Source: an uncultured Eubacteriales bacterium (lineage in GTDB: Bacteria; Bacillota; Clostridia; Oscillospirales; CAG-272). Taken from it: a stretch of DNA of 44,405 nucleotides. A program made the position numbers and the translations under genes. Shown here one piece after another: positions 16,047 through 24,069 of this stretch (the first letter of the stretch is position 1; the number at the start of each line of letters is the position of its first letter). The notes beneath the pieces were generated by a model. That model was given only the letters and a program-made list of their open reading frames with translations, was not told the origin of the DNA and made no database searches. Location: NCBI GenBank assembly GCA_934481515.1, contig CAKSPO010000016.1:1-44405 (forward strand). The letters run 5' to 3'.

Positions 16047-17738
16047 TTATAAGGTTTCAATCATTTTCCGCACACGGTCAAGCACACGGTCTTTTCCGAG
16101 CACCTGCATGACGGCGTACATATCCGGAGAATTCAGCCGTCCGGTGACGGCGACACGCAAAAACATGCTGACATCGGCGACGTTGCCGTTCCATTTTTCC
16201 GGTTCTGCCTTGTAAGCCTTCATGTCGGACGCATAGCCGATCTGCTCGGCGACGGCCTTGATCTTCTCGAACCACGTATTCATATCGTCCGCCGGATCGA
16301 AGGTTTCGGAGAAGCGTTCCAGTGCCGTGCGGATGTCGGAACGATCAAAACGTTCCTCATACGAATCGGTCGCTGTAAACAGGGAATCATAGAAGAAGCT
16401 CATATATTCCTTGGTCTCCGCCCATGTTGCAAAATCCTTGCGCGGTTTCTTTCCGCCGCGCCCGATGGCAAAAATCGCTTTGGCGTATGCGGGGTCACCG
16501 GAAAGCAGTTCTGCGAACGCGGGATCATATTGCTGTGCCCAGTGCAGGGTTCCGTCATAGACCTCGTCCGCGCTCATCCGGGAAATGACGTTTTTGCTGA
16601 CATCGTTCAGTTTCCGGAAGTCGAACAGGCATCCGGAAACGCTCATTTTCTTGATGCTGAAGGGGAAGTCGGTATAGGGCTTTTCCGGATTCTGCGTGTG
16701 CCACTCCTCATAATTGGAGTTGAGAAGGGTCATAACGTACTCGCAGACGCAAGCCGGTGCATATCCCATGCGGCTGTAATCGTCCATATTGGCGCCCATA
16801 TCCCGTTTGGAAAGCTTTTTCTTGTTCCCGTTTTCGTCCAGCCGCATGATCTGTGCAATGTGCATGAATTTCGGCATCCGGAAACCGAGGTAACGGAATA
16901 GCATGATATGCTTCGGAAGGCTCGGAAGCCATTCTTCACCGCGAATAACGTGGGTGGTGCCCATCAGATGGTCGTCCACAGCGTGAGCGAAATGGTAGGT
17001 CGGGATGCCGTCGGATTTGAGCAGGACAAAATCCTCGTCGTTTTCCGGTACCTCCAGTTTACCTTTGATTAAATCGGTGAATGCGGTCTTCTTTTCCGGG
17101 TCACCGTCGGCAAGCAGACGGAGAACGAACGGATTTCCCGCACGCAGATTTGCTTCCACCTGTTCGATGGTAATGTTCCGCGCCTCGCGCATTTTCTCTT
17201 TTTGCTCCGACTGATCCTCATGCCAGTCGCGCGCCTTGATTTCCGCTTTTTTATCGGTCGCGTTCAGCGCTTCCAGCTCTTCTGCAGTGGTAAAGACAGG
17301 GTATGCTTTGCCCTCTGCCACCAGCTTTTTGGCAAATACATGATAAATCGGTCCGCGACGGCTCTGCCGATAGGGACCGTAATTTCCGCTGTCGCAGATG
17401 GTTCCGTCCGCTCCGATGACGGCGCCCTCATCGAAATGAATGCCGTAATTGCCGAGCGTCCGGATCAAGCCTTCTGCGGCTCCGCTGACCTCTCGTTTTG
17501 CATCGGTATCTTCAATCCGGAGGTAAAATACGCCGCCGCTCTGGTGCGCCAGACGCTCTCCGATGGTAGAGGGAAAGAGCCCACCAAAATGAACGAATCC
17601 GGTGGGACTGGGTGCAAAACGGGTCACCTTCGCTCCCTCCGGAAGCTTTCTTTCGGGATATCCGGCTTCCACTTGTTCCGGCGTTTCGGTTACGTCCGGA
17701 AACAAAAGATCGGCAAGCTTCTGATTGTCTGTCATCAT
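16047..17738 (-). CDS. gltX: Glutamyl-tRNA synthetase
   Basis: GltX charges tRNA-Glu with glutamate. The 563-residue class I enzyme carries FAPSPTGFVHFGGL at about 41-54, where the usual HIGH-type tetrapeptide reads HFGG, the LRIEDTDAKR segment, a KMSKS motif as KKLSKRDMG near 292, and a C-terminal helical anticodon-binding domain. It is longer than the roughly 480-residue standard form and matches the 550-residue type found in clostridia. The start at 17738 is six bases after AAAGGA; the neighbouring ATG at 17735 is equally possible. A longer in-frame extension to 17867 overlaps the MBL gene and is rejected. It lies between the MBL hydrolase and glnS in one minus-strand operon. Confidence 0.95.
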   Translation of the reverse strand: MMTDNQKLADLLFPDVTETPEQVEAGYPERKLPEGAKVTRFAPSPTGFVHFGGLFPSTIGERLAHQSGGVFYLRIEDTDAKREVSGAAEGLIRTLGNYGIHFDEGAVIGADGTICDSGNYGPYRQSRRGPIYHVFAKKLVAEGKAYPVFTTAEELEALNATDKKAEIKARDWHEDQSEQKEKMREARNITIEQVEANLRAGNPFVLRLLADGDPEKKTAFTDLIKGKLEVPENDEDFVLLKSDGIPTYHFAHAVDDHLMGTTHVIRGEEWLPSLPKHIMLFRYLGFRMPKFMHIAQIMRLDENGNKKKLSKRDMGANMDDYSRMGYAPACVCEYVMTLLNSNYEEWHTQNPEKPYTDFPFSIKKMSVSGCLFDFRKLNDVSKNVISRMSADEVYDGTLHWAQQYDPAFAELLSGDPAYAKAIFAIGRGGKKPRKDFATWAETKEYMSFFYDSLFTATDSYEERFDRSDIRTALERFSETFDPADDMNTWFEKIKAVAEQIGYASDMKAYKAEPEKWNGNVADVSMFLRVAVTGRLNSPDMYAVMQVLGKDRVLDRVRKMIETL

Positions 17739-17802
17739 ATAAAATCCTTTCCGGGAAACGCGGTTTCGCGATCCTTTTTGTTGTAAGTTGTCACTGGTAA
17801 AT

Positions 17803-18447
17803 TCAGGTGGCAGAAGGGGAGGGAAGCACGGTTTGGAGGGCGGTTCCGAGGTTGGAAGATTCCCCATGACCGGGGTAAATCCGCATGGCGGCAGGCAGCC
17901 GGCTCAGGCGTTGCAGGGATTCCCGCATTTTCTGAAGGCTGCCGCCGAAAAGGTCACATCTGCCATAGCAGTCCGCAAACAATGTGTCTCCGGTCAAAAG
18001 AAAAGAAGCTTCCGGCGTATCCGCGGCACCGCAAAGAAAGCAGACGGAACCTTCTGTGTGTCCCGGCGTGGAAAGGACGCGGATCTGCTCGTCACCCAGC
18101 GGGATAATGTCTCCGTCGCGGAGAGAAAAATCCGGACGGCGGTAGGTATGCTCCTGATGAAAAAAATAAAAGTACGCGTTTTTTCTTGCATCCGAAAGTA
18201 GCTCGGTATCTGCCTCGTGAAGAAATACCGGAATTCCGGTCTTTTCATGAAGCTCGTCCATGGAAAGCATATGGTCGAAGTGTCCGTGTGTCAGGAGAAT
18301 CCGTTCCGGCTTCGCGCCAAGGTTCGCGACAGCCTCCAGAATCCGGTCGGCGTTTGCAGAAGGATCTACAATAAGCGCATGTGTTCCGGAAACCAAAAGA
18401 TAGCAGTTGGAGCCGAAGGATCCGGGAGAAATACGATGCATCTGCAT
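17803..18447 (-). CDS. MBL-fold metallo-hydrolase (glyoxalase II-like)
   Basis: A 214-residue single-domain metallo-beta-lactamase fold. The metal motif THGHFDH is at about 53-59, followed by a His in STPGHTEGS near 130, an Asp in LLTGDTLFAD near 153 and a final His in YPGHG near 195. These ligands for two metal ions are complete. The size and the GDTLFADCYGRCD segment fit the hydroxyacylglutathione-hydrolase-like group (YcbL type), which cleaves thioesters; the physiological substrate is not known. It starts the minus-strand operon that continues to gltX after 64 bases. Confidence 0.88.
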   Translation of the reverse strand: MQMHRISPGSFGSNCYLLVSGTHALIVDPSANADRILEAVANLGAKPERILLTHGHFDHMLSMDELHEKTGIPVFLHEADTELLSDARKNAYFYFFHQEHTYRRPDFSLRDGDIIPLGDEQIRVLSTPGHTEGSVCFLCGAADTPEASFLLTGDTLFADCYGRCDLFGGSLQKMRESLQRLSRLPAAMRIYPGHGESSNLGTALQTVLPSPSAT

Positions 18448-18501
18448 ATAAAGTGGAAACGCTCCTAAAATAAATAAAGATAAATAATGTGTTCTTTAAA
18501 A

Positions 18502-18530
18502 ATTATACCACAAAATCATAAAAAAGTCTA
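18502..18530 (-). promoter_or_regulatory. Sigma-A type promoter for the MBL-gltX-glnS operon
   Basis: On the minus strand TAGACT (18530-18525), a 17-bp spacer and a perfect TATAAT (18507-18502) lie about 55 bases before the MBL start. Confidence 0.7.
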
Positions 18531-18750
18531 TGGTTTTTCCGCAGAAAAGCGGATTTTTTCGGAGAAAAGACGTTCATTTTTTTGGTTTATCAGCTGGTGC
18601 TGATTGTTTTTGTTTTTTCAATTATACAAAATCTTCATTTTGTATAATTGGATTTATCGAATAGGATACCATCAAAAGCGGTGCTCTTTTTTTGTTTTGA
18701 TCAAAGCATTGGGCTGCGCAAAATTTCAAGAACCGACACACCCTGAGTTT
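18531..18750. other. AT-rich gene-free stretch
   Basis: No convincing gene is present between the MBL promoter and the end of the dehydrogenase gene. The 70-codon plus-strand frame at 18604-18816 has no ribosome site and overlaps a real gene. The stretch holds two inverted repeats: a 14-bp one at 18619-18650 and ATCAAAA/TTTTGAT at 18671-18701, which encloses a run of seven Ts. Confidence 0.5.
18619..18650. repeat. Perfect 14-bp AT-rich inverted repeat
   Basis: CAATTATACAAAAT (18619-18632) and its exact complement (18637-18650) are separated by CTTC. No T run follows on either strand, so it is not an ordinary terminator. Each arm includes a TATAAT-like hexamer. An operator or an RNA hairpin are both possible. 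Confidence 0.6.
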
Positions 18751-19701
18751 TCAAGAATCCACGCGGCACCGGCGGGTTCCGTTCCGGAAGGCTTCAATGT
18801 TCCGTGCGATCTCTGACAAAAGACGGATACGGGTTTCGTAGCCGCCCCATGCCATGTGCGGGGTCAGGCAGACATTCGGTCGGTTCCGGATGCGCCAGAA
18901 CGGATGATCCGTTCCGATCGGTTCCGTGCTATACACATCTGCACCGAGTCCGCCGATGCGGTTTTCCTCAACCGCCTCTGCCAGCGCCTCCTCGTCGGTG
19001 ACCGCCCCTCTTGCAACATTGATTACGATGGCATTTTTCCGGAGCATTGCGATGTGTTTCCGATCCAGCATTTTGCGGGTCTGCTCATTCAGAGGAACGT
19101 GCAGCGAAAGAATGTCGGATTCACGGCAAACGGTTTCCAGATCGGTGCAGTTCCATCCCTCCACAGGGGTTCTTTTATGCACGAGCACCCGGCAACCGAG
19201 CGCCTGTGCGACCTTGCCGACCGCCGTTCCGATATTGCCGAATCCGACGATTCCCCATGTCATTCCGGAGATTTCATGATAAGCAGGGAAGAGACAATTG
19301 GCACTTCCCTGCCGCGTATATTCCCCGCTCCGGACATGCTCCGTGTACTCCGGCAAATGGTTGACAAGCGACAGCGCCATGCCAATGGTCAGCTGTGCGA
19401 CGCATCCCGTGGAATATCCGACAACGTTGCACACCGCAACGCCGTGCCTCCGGCAGGCTTGCAGGTCGATGTTATCATATCCGGTTGCCGCAACGCAGAT
19501 CAGCTTCAGGTGAGGGACGCAGGAAAGATTCCTTTCCCAGATCCGGTATTTATTGACGATCAAAACATCCGCCTCCGCAATCCGCGCTTCTTCCGTCTCC
19601 GGTGTGGTCTGCGGGTATGCTTTTACGGCTCCGAACGGCTCCAGTACCTCATAGCCGATGTCCTCTCCAAGCGTTTTTGCATCCAAAAGAACAATATTCA
19701 T
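18751..19701 (-). CDS. NAD-dependent D-2-hydroxyacid dehydrogenase
   Basis: A 316-residue dehydrogenase of the D-isomer-specific 2-hydroxyacid family, which interconverts 2-keto acids and D-2-hydroxyacids with NAD(H). The Rossmann motif GIVGFGNIGTAVGK lies near 148-161, the NVARGAVTDEEAL segment near 233 carries the substrate Arg, a catalytic Glu is expected in STEP, and the catalytic His is in TPHMAWGGYE near 284. Members include hydroxypyruvate/glycerate, lactate and phosphoglycerate dehydrogenases; the absence of an ACT-like domain argues against SerA. The start at 19701 follows GAAGGGAAG. The gene is transcribed divergently from ireB and appears to be alone. Confidence 0.9.
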   Translation of the reverse strand: MNIVLLDAKTLGEDIGYEVLEPFGAVKAYPQTTPETEEARIAEADVLIVNKYRIWERNLSCVPHLKLICVAATGYDNIDLQACRRHGVAVCNVVGYSTGCVAQLTIGMALSLVNHLPEYTEHVRSGEYTRQGSANCLFPAYHEISGMTWGIVGFGNIGTAVGKVAQALGCRVLVHKRTPVEGWNCTDLETVCRESDILSLHVPLNEQTRKMLDRKHIAMLRKNAIVINVARGAVTDEEALAEAVEENRIGGLGADVYSTEPIGTDHPFWRIRNRPNVCLTPHMAWGGYETRIRLLSEIARNIEAFRNGTRRCRVDS

Positions 19702-19759
19702 CCCTCTGCACTTCCCTTCTCTGTCTTTCTTTTCACGGTATCTGTTCCGATATGTTTTC

Positions 19760-19788
19760 AGTATACTACAGATTTCTCCTTTCGTCAA
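19760..19788 (-). promoter_or_regulatory. Sigma-A type promoter for the D-2-hydroxyacid dehydrogenase
   Basis: On the minus strand TTGACG (19788-19783), a 17-bp spacer and TATACT (19765-19760). Confidence 0.75.
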
Positions 19789-19816
19789 GAAATACGGGGG
19801 AATTTGTAAAAAGGTC

Positions 19817-19845
19817 TTGAAAAAATCTGATTTCTCATTTATAAT
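19817..19845 (+). promoter_or_regulatory. Sigma-A type promoter for the ireB-ribF run
   Basis: TTGAAA (19817-19822), a 17-bp spacer and a perfect TATAAT (19840-19845). It is back to back with the dehydrogenase promoter, with 28 bp between the two -35 boxes. Confidence 0.75.
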
Positions 19846-19917
19846 AATAGTAAAGGTCGGGATATTCCTCCGTGTTTTTTCTTGTCGGAAGGTTCCGGTC
19901 GGAAGGAGGATACGCTT

Positions 19918-20172
19918 TTGAATTCGGATCCCAAAATGCTCCCAGAGAGCGAAACAACACTGGATGATGCAAAGGTCATTCTGAAAGAGGTATATGAGAT
20001 TCTCAGCGAAAAAGGATACAATCCCATTGCTCAGATTGTCGGCTATCTGCTTTCCGAAGATCCGACCTATATCACCAACTGCAACAATGCGCGGGCTTTG
20101 ATCCGCAAGCTCGACCGGGACGAGCTGATGCAGGAGCTGATCAAGCATTATCTGGGGATTGACGGAATATGA
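19918..20172 (+). CDS. ireB: IreB family regulatory phosphoprotein (UPF0297)
   Basis: An 84-residue protein matching IreB, which in Enterococcus is a substrate of the PASTA-domain Ser/Thr kinase IreK and affects cephalosporin tolerance. The diagnostic core is YNPIAQIVGYLLSEDPTYITN (quoted in part: QIVGYLLSEDPTYIT) followed by ARALIRKLDRDELMQELI. A Ser/Thr-rich N terminus (SETT) offers likely phosphorylation sites, as in the known protein. The start is TTG at 19918, eight bases after GGAAGGAGGA; the longer in-frame extension lacks support. The stop overlaps the ribF start by four bases (ATGA). In many Firmicutes this gene precedes ruvX; here ribF takes that place. Confidence 0.9.
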   Translation: MNSDPKMLPESETTLDDAKVILKEVYEILSEKGYNPIAQIVGYLLSEDPTYITNCNNARALIRKLDRDELMQELIKHYLGIDGI

Positions 20173-21101
20173 CGCCGAAAACGGATTGGATTTCCCTGAA
20201 GGAACAGATTCCGTGCGGCACCCCCGGAGAAAGCGTTCTTTGTCTCGGTAATTTTGACGGTGTCCATATGGGGCACCGCGCCCTGCTTCGCGCCGCGCAG
20301 GAGCTGTGCCGGGAACGCTTTCCGCACGCTTCCTGCGGTGTTTTTTGTTTTTCGGAGCCTTCTACCGATTATCTGCTTCCGACTCCGCCACAGCATCTCT
20401 GCACCCTTTCCCAGAAACTGGATCGGTTTTCCGACGTCGGAATGGATGTGGTCTGCCTCTCGGATTTTGCGGCGCTTCGGGATTTTTCCGCCGACGAATT
20501 CATTGATTTTCTCTGTTCGGACTGTCATGCCGTGGCATTGGTCTGCGGATTCAATTATCATTTCGGAAAAAACGGCTCCGGAACGGCGGAGCATCTTTGC
20601 AAAAGACTGCCGGGACGTGTTCTGACCGTTCCGGAGGTGCTTTGGAAGCAGGAAACGGTCAGTTCCACGCGAATCCGGGCATGCATTGCGCATGGAAATA
20701 TAGAAGATGCCAATGCAATGCTGACGCTTCCCTATTCGTTTTCGGCTCCCGTCCTGCACGGAAAGGCGCTGGGACGGAAGCTGGGCAGTCCGACGGTCAA
20801 TCAGCGCTTTCCGGATCTGATGCAGGTTCCGCGCCACGGGGTTTATGTGACGGAATGCGCACTTGCGGACGGCACCCGTTACCGCGGCGTCACCAATGTC
20901 GGCATCCGTCCGACGGTCGATTCCGACCGGACGGTTAACTGTGAAACCTACCTGCTCGGCTTTTCCGGAAATCTGTACGGAGAGGAGCTGTCGGTTTCAT
21001 TTCTGAAATGGCTGCGCCCTGAGCAGAAGTTTGCATCCAGGGAGCTTCTGCGGGAGCAGATTCAGAAGGATGTCCGAACGGCTGTCGAAGCCGTTCTCTG
21101 A
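20169..21101 (+). CDS. ribF: Bifunctional riboflavin kinase / FAD synthetase
   Basis: RibF phosphorylates riboflavin to FMN and adenylates FMN to FAD. The 310-residue protein has the nucleotidyltransferase motif GNFDGVHMGH at 27-36 and VSSTRIR near 175 in the first half. The C-terminal riboflavin-kinase domain shows GKALGRKLGSPTVN near 200 and NVGIRPTVDSDRTVNCETYLL further on (quoted in part: TNVGIRPTV, ETYLLGF). The length is typical. It is translationally coupled to ireB. No FMN riboswitch is visible upstream. Confidence 0.95.
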   Translation: MTPKTDWISLKEQIPCGTPGESVLCLGNFDGVHMGHRALLRAAQELCRERFPHASCGVFCFSEPSTDYLLPTPPQHLCTLSQKLDRFSDVGMDVVCLSDFAALRDFSADEFIDFLCSDCHAVALVCGFNYHFGKNGSGTAEHLCKRLPGRVLTVPEVLWKQETVSSTRIRACIAHGNIEDANAMLTLPYSFSAPVLHGKALGRKLGSPTVNQRFPDLMQVPRHGVYVTECALADGTRYRGVTNVGIRPTVDSDRTVNCETYLLGFSGNLYGEELSVSFLKWLRPEQKFASRELLREQIQKDVRTAVEAVL

Positions 21102-21124
21102 TTTCATTGAAAAGGAGGGGGACT

Positions 21125-22513
21125 TTGAAAAAACGCAGCATACCGTTTCGCATCGGGTCCATTTTTCTGTCCTTTCTGCTTTTGTTTTTTGCCGGAGCCG
21201 TAAATTCCTCTGCAAAAGAGACAGAGGAGCCGTCCATGGAAGAAGCAAACGCCGTGTGGCTCTACCATCTGGAGGGAGAGCAGTTGGTGCTCTCCAAAAA
21301 TGAAACGCTCAATTTCAGTGCCGGGACGACGGTCAAACTGATGGCAGGACTTCTCTTCTGCGAGTTGCTGAACTCCCGTCTTTCCGAGGATGTGGTACTG
21401 ACACCGGAGATGGCGGAATATACTTCCGGTCGCTCCCTGAAGCTCAAAGCGGGCGATGTGGTACAGGTTCATCAGCTGATGAATGCCGCTATCTGCTCCA
21501 GCTACAACGACGCTTTTTATATTCTCGGCATCTATGCCGCAGGCTCCGTCAAAGAGTTCCTTCCCCTGATGAACCAGCGCGCGGCAGAGCTTGGAGCTAC
21601 GCAAACGACCTATACGGATCTGACAGGATTACGGTCCGGTTCCCGAACCTGCGCCGCGGATCTTGCAAAAATCGCAACCGCCGCGTACCGGAATTCCCTG
21701 TTCATGGAAATTGCGGACATGAAGTCCTTTACGTTCTCTTCCGCAGAGATCGGCGAAAAGGAATGCTATAATTACAATGCGTTGATTTCCCCGAAGGAAA
21801 TCACCAAATATTACAACGAAAGCTGTCATGGGATGTCTGCAGGGCTTACCACGGACGGCGGGAATTCCGTCATTACGGTGTCGGAAAAGAACGGCGAAAG
21901 CTATCTCTGCATTGCGCTGGGAGGGCTGGACAGTGAGGAGATTCCATATGGTGGCTATACGGTGATCAACCGTCTGCTCCGCTGGGTGTACAGCACTTAT
22001 TCTTACATGGTCGTCATTTCTCCGGAAAGCGAAATCTGCACGGTTCCCGTAACGGTTTGCGATACGGTAACGGAAATGGAGATCCGGACGGATGAAACAC
22101 TCTCCGCGTACCTCCCCGCCGGAGCGGAGATCGGAAAAGAAATCACCTACAGCATCCGGCTGATTTATACAGAGCTGGAGGCTCCGGTCACCAAGGGAAC
22201 GATGGTCGGATATGTTGCCGTCATTTACGGGGGTCGGGTGCTCGGAACCGTAAAGCTCTATACCACCGCCGACGCAGAGCGGAGCCACATTGCAGGCTCC
22301 ATGAAAGCAATCCAAGGGTTGACCCGAAACCGGGCACTGATGGCAGGAGTCATTTTCTTTCTGGTTTCATTGCTCCTTTGGGTGCTGGTCAGTCAGATTG
22401 CGGCACGGCGCCGCAGGCACAAGTGGGACAAATATTTCAGTGATAAGGTAGATACGATCTCCGGGAATACCGGAAAATCCAAAGATGAAAAGAAGAGAGG
22501 GTTCCGTTTATGA
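21125..22513 (+). CDS. D-Ala-D-Ala carboxypeptidase (S11) homologue with altered catalytic motifs
   Basis: A 462-residue exported, probably membrane-anchored protein. A signal peptide covers residues 1-30, the S11 (PBP5/DacF) penicillin-binding fold spans about 40-280, a beta-rich domain follows to about 385, and a membrane helix near 393-415 is followed by RRRRHK. The three S11 motifs are recognisable by position but altered: SxxK reads TTVK (Thr68, Lys71), SxN is kept as SYN (126-128), and KTG reads SAG (238-240). Loss of the motif Lys and replacement of the nucleophile Ser by Thr suggest weak or no peptidase activity, perhaps a sensing or scaffold role; this is inference. The start is TTG, just after AAGGAGGGG. 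The last four bases overlap the yfcE-type start. Confidence 0.8.
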   Translation: MKKRSIPFRIGSIFLSFLLLFFAGAVNSSAKETEEPSMEEANAVWLYHLEGEQLVLSKNETLNFSAGTTVKLMAGLLFCELLNSRLSEDVVLTPEMAEYTSGRSLKLKAGDVVQVHQLMNAAICSSYNDAFYILGIYAAGSVKEFLPLMNQRAAELGATQTTYTDLTGLRSGSRTCAADLAKIATAAYRNSLFMEIADMKSFTFSSAEIGEKECYNYNALISPKEITKYYNESCHGMSAGLTTDGGNSVITVSEKNGESYLCIALGGLDSEEIPYGGYTVINRLLRWVYSTYSYMVVISPESEICTVPVTVCDTVTEMEIRTDETLSAYLPAGAEIGKEITYSIRLIYTELEAPVTKGTMVGYVAVIYGGRVLGTVKLYTTADAERSHIAGSMKAIQGLTRNRALMAGVIFFLVSLLLWVLVSQIAARRRRHKWDKYFSDKVDTISGNTGKSKDEKKRGFRL

Positions 22514-23055
22514 AGCTGATGATTGCATCGGACCTGCATGGCTCGGCAGATGCCGTCGAAAAACTCCTGACCGCATTTGAACAGGAGCAGGCGGATCAGC
22601 TCCTGCTTCTCGGCGATCTGCTCTATCATGGTCCGCGGAACGAACTGCCGGAGGGATACTGTCCTAAGAAGGTCATTTCCCTTTTGAATCCGTATGCCGC
22701 GAAGCTTCTATGCGTGCGGGGCAACTGTGACGCAGAGGTAGATCAGATGGTTCTGCAGTTTCCGATTCTTGCAGACTATGCATGGGTCATTTTTGACGGA
22801 CTGCGGATTTTTGCCACGCACGGGCATCTGTTCGGAGAGGACAATCCTCCCCCGCTGGCTCCCGGAAGTCTTTTGCTTTGCGGGCACACGCATGTTCCGG
22901 CATTCCGTTTCCACAAAAATTTTATCTATCTCAATCCGGGTTCGGTCGCTATCCCGAAGGAAAACTCCGGAAAAAGTTATCTGATCCTGGAAAATCGTGT
23001 GTTTACCTGGAAGGACGTTGCGGACGGAACCGCATGGAAAACAGCTTCTGTCTGA
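22510..23055 (+). CDS. yfcE: YfcE/MJ0936-family metallophosphodiesterase
   Basis: A 181-residue calcineurin-like phosphoesterase. All five metal motifs are visible: DLHG (8-11), GDLLYHG near 35, GNCD near 73, THGH near 97 and GHTH near 120. The short form with NPGSV near the end matches YfcE, which hydrolyses phosphodiesters with manganese in vitro; its cellular substrate is unsettled. It overlaps the preceding carboxypeptidase-like gene by ATGA, so the two are co-translated. It is last in the ireB-ribF run. Confidence 0.9.
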   Translation: MKLMIASDLHGSADAVEKLLTAFEQEQADQLLLLGDLLYHGPRNELPEGYCPKKVISLLNPYAAKLLCVRGNCDAEVDQMVLQFPILADYAWVIFDGLRIFATHGHLFGEDNPPPLAPGSLLLCGHTHVPAFRFHKNFIYLNPGSVAIPKENSGKSYLILENRVFTWKDVADGTAWKTASV

Positions 23056-23066
23056 TCTTCCATACA

Positions 23067-23111
23067 AAAGGCGGTGCAGAGAGCACATTGAGTGTTCCTT
23101 GCACCGCCTTT
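23067..23111. terminator. Bidirectional terminator between yfcE and the XRE gene
   Basis: A 12-bp perfect stem AAAGGCGGTGCA (23067-23078) with TGCACCGCCTTT (23100-23111). It sits between two convergent genes and has A and T flanks on both sides, so it can serve both. Confidence 0.8.
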
Positions 23112-23150
23112 GACTTTCTTTGAGATAAAAAATACGGAAAATTATATTGG

Positions 23151-24035
23151 TCAGAATTCCTTCAGCAATTTTTCAAGCAGTTCGATCCGTTCGTTCGCAT
23201 AACGGTAAGCGTCTTTGAAATTTTCCGCTTCCTTACAGCAGATTTCCAGCTCCGAGAAAAGCGTCCACAGGCAGACCGGCTCCGGTGCGGTTTCGGACTG
23301 AAGCGCCGCGCGGAGCAATGCCTCTGCCTGCGCATAATCCCCGTCTGCCATGAAAAGCTTTGCCCTGGCGTGGGTGGCATAAAAAGAATCTCCCGGAAGA
23401 CGTTCCAGCAATTCTCTGACATGCAGCCATTCCGCTTTGTCTGCGCACGAAAGGATTTCCTCATAGACAGCAAGTTCGGAATTGCTCTTCAGAGAGAGCG
23501 GTGCCTCAAAATCAAGGACATCGGATATCAGAGTCGGAGAGATCCGTTCCATCAGCCGAAAAAATACAGTTGCCTCAGCCTTGACCGCATCCGTCGGGTA
23601 AACGGTGCTGTCGGCATACTCCAGCGCTTCATCAAAAAAGCGACAACAGGAGCGGAGCCTTCCTGCATGATATTCCTCTGATGCGATTTTGGCATCGCAA
23701 TCCGCCAAAAGCAGGCGAATTTCGTCATCCTGCTCCGGACAGGCAGAAAGGCAGAGACTTCTGCATCCCTGCCAATCCTTTGCGATATAAGCCCTTTTGA
23801 TGTTGGAAAGGTTGGACAGCTTCCGGTAAATTCCCTCATCGCCATCCTCTGCCAAGAGAAATCCGGCAGGAACGTTGAGTCTGCCTGCAAGGTACAGAAT
23901 GGTAGCAAGAGACGGGTTCGCACTTCCGTTTTCGATACAGCTGAGCATATTGCGGGTGATATGATCTCCTGCAAGATCCGCCTGCGTCATCATCTTGGAA
24001 ACGCGCAACTCTTTGATTCTTTCTCCTACTTTCAT
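23151..24035 (-). CDS. XRE-family transcriptional regulator with helical-repeat C-terminal region
   Basis: A 294-residue protein. Residues 5-60 form a classical XRE helix-turn-helix (RIKELRVSKMMTQADLAG, then MLSCIENGSANPSLATI). The rest is all-helical with TPR-like units (residues about 75-290), such as GDYAQAEALLRAALQSE. This build is shared with the RRNPP/Rgg group, whose repeats bind signalling peptides, and with other XRE-TPR regulators; peptide sensing here is only an inference, because no small peptide gene is seen adjacent. It lies 34 bases after the DivIVA-like gene on the same strand, so both are probably one transcript. Confidence 0.82.
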   Translation of the reverse strand: MKVGERIKELRVSKMMTQADLAGDHITRNMLSCIENGSANPSLATILYLAGRLNVPAGFLLAEDGDEGIYRKLSNLSNIKRAYIAKDWQGCRSLCLSACPEQDDEIRLLLADCDAKIASEEYHAGRLRSCCRFFDEALEYADSTVYPTDAVKAEATVFFRLMERISPTLISDVLDFEAPLSLKSNSELAVYEEILSCADKAEWLHVRELLERLPGDSFYATHARAKLFMADGDYAQAEALLRAALQSETAPEPVCLWTLFSELEICCKEAENFKDAYRYANERIELLEKLLKEF

Positions 24036-24069
24036 GAACCGGTTGTCCTTTTCAGATATACCGAAGCGT

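Noticed and set aside
20100..20200. FMN riboswitch before ribF
   Set aside because: ribF starts inside the end of ireB, leaving no room for a leader, and no RFN-type conserved bases are visible.
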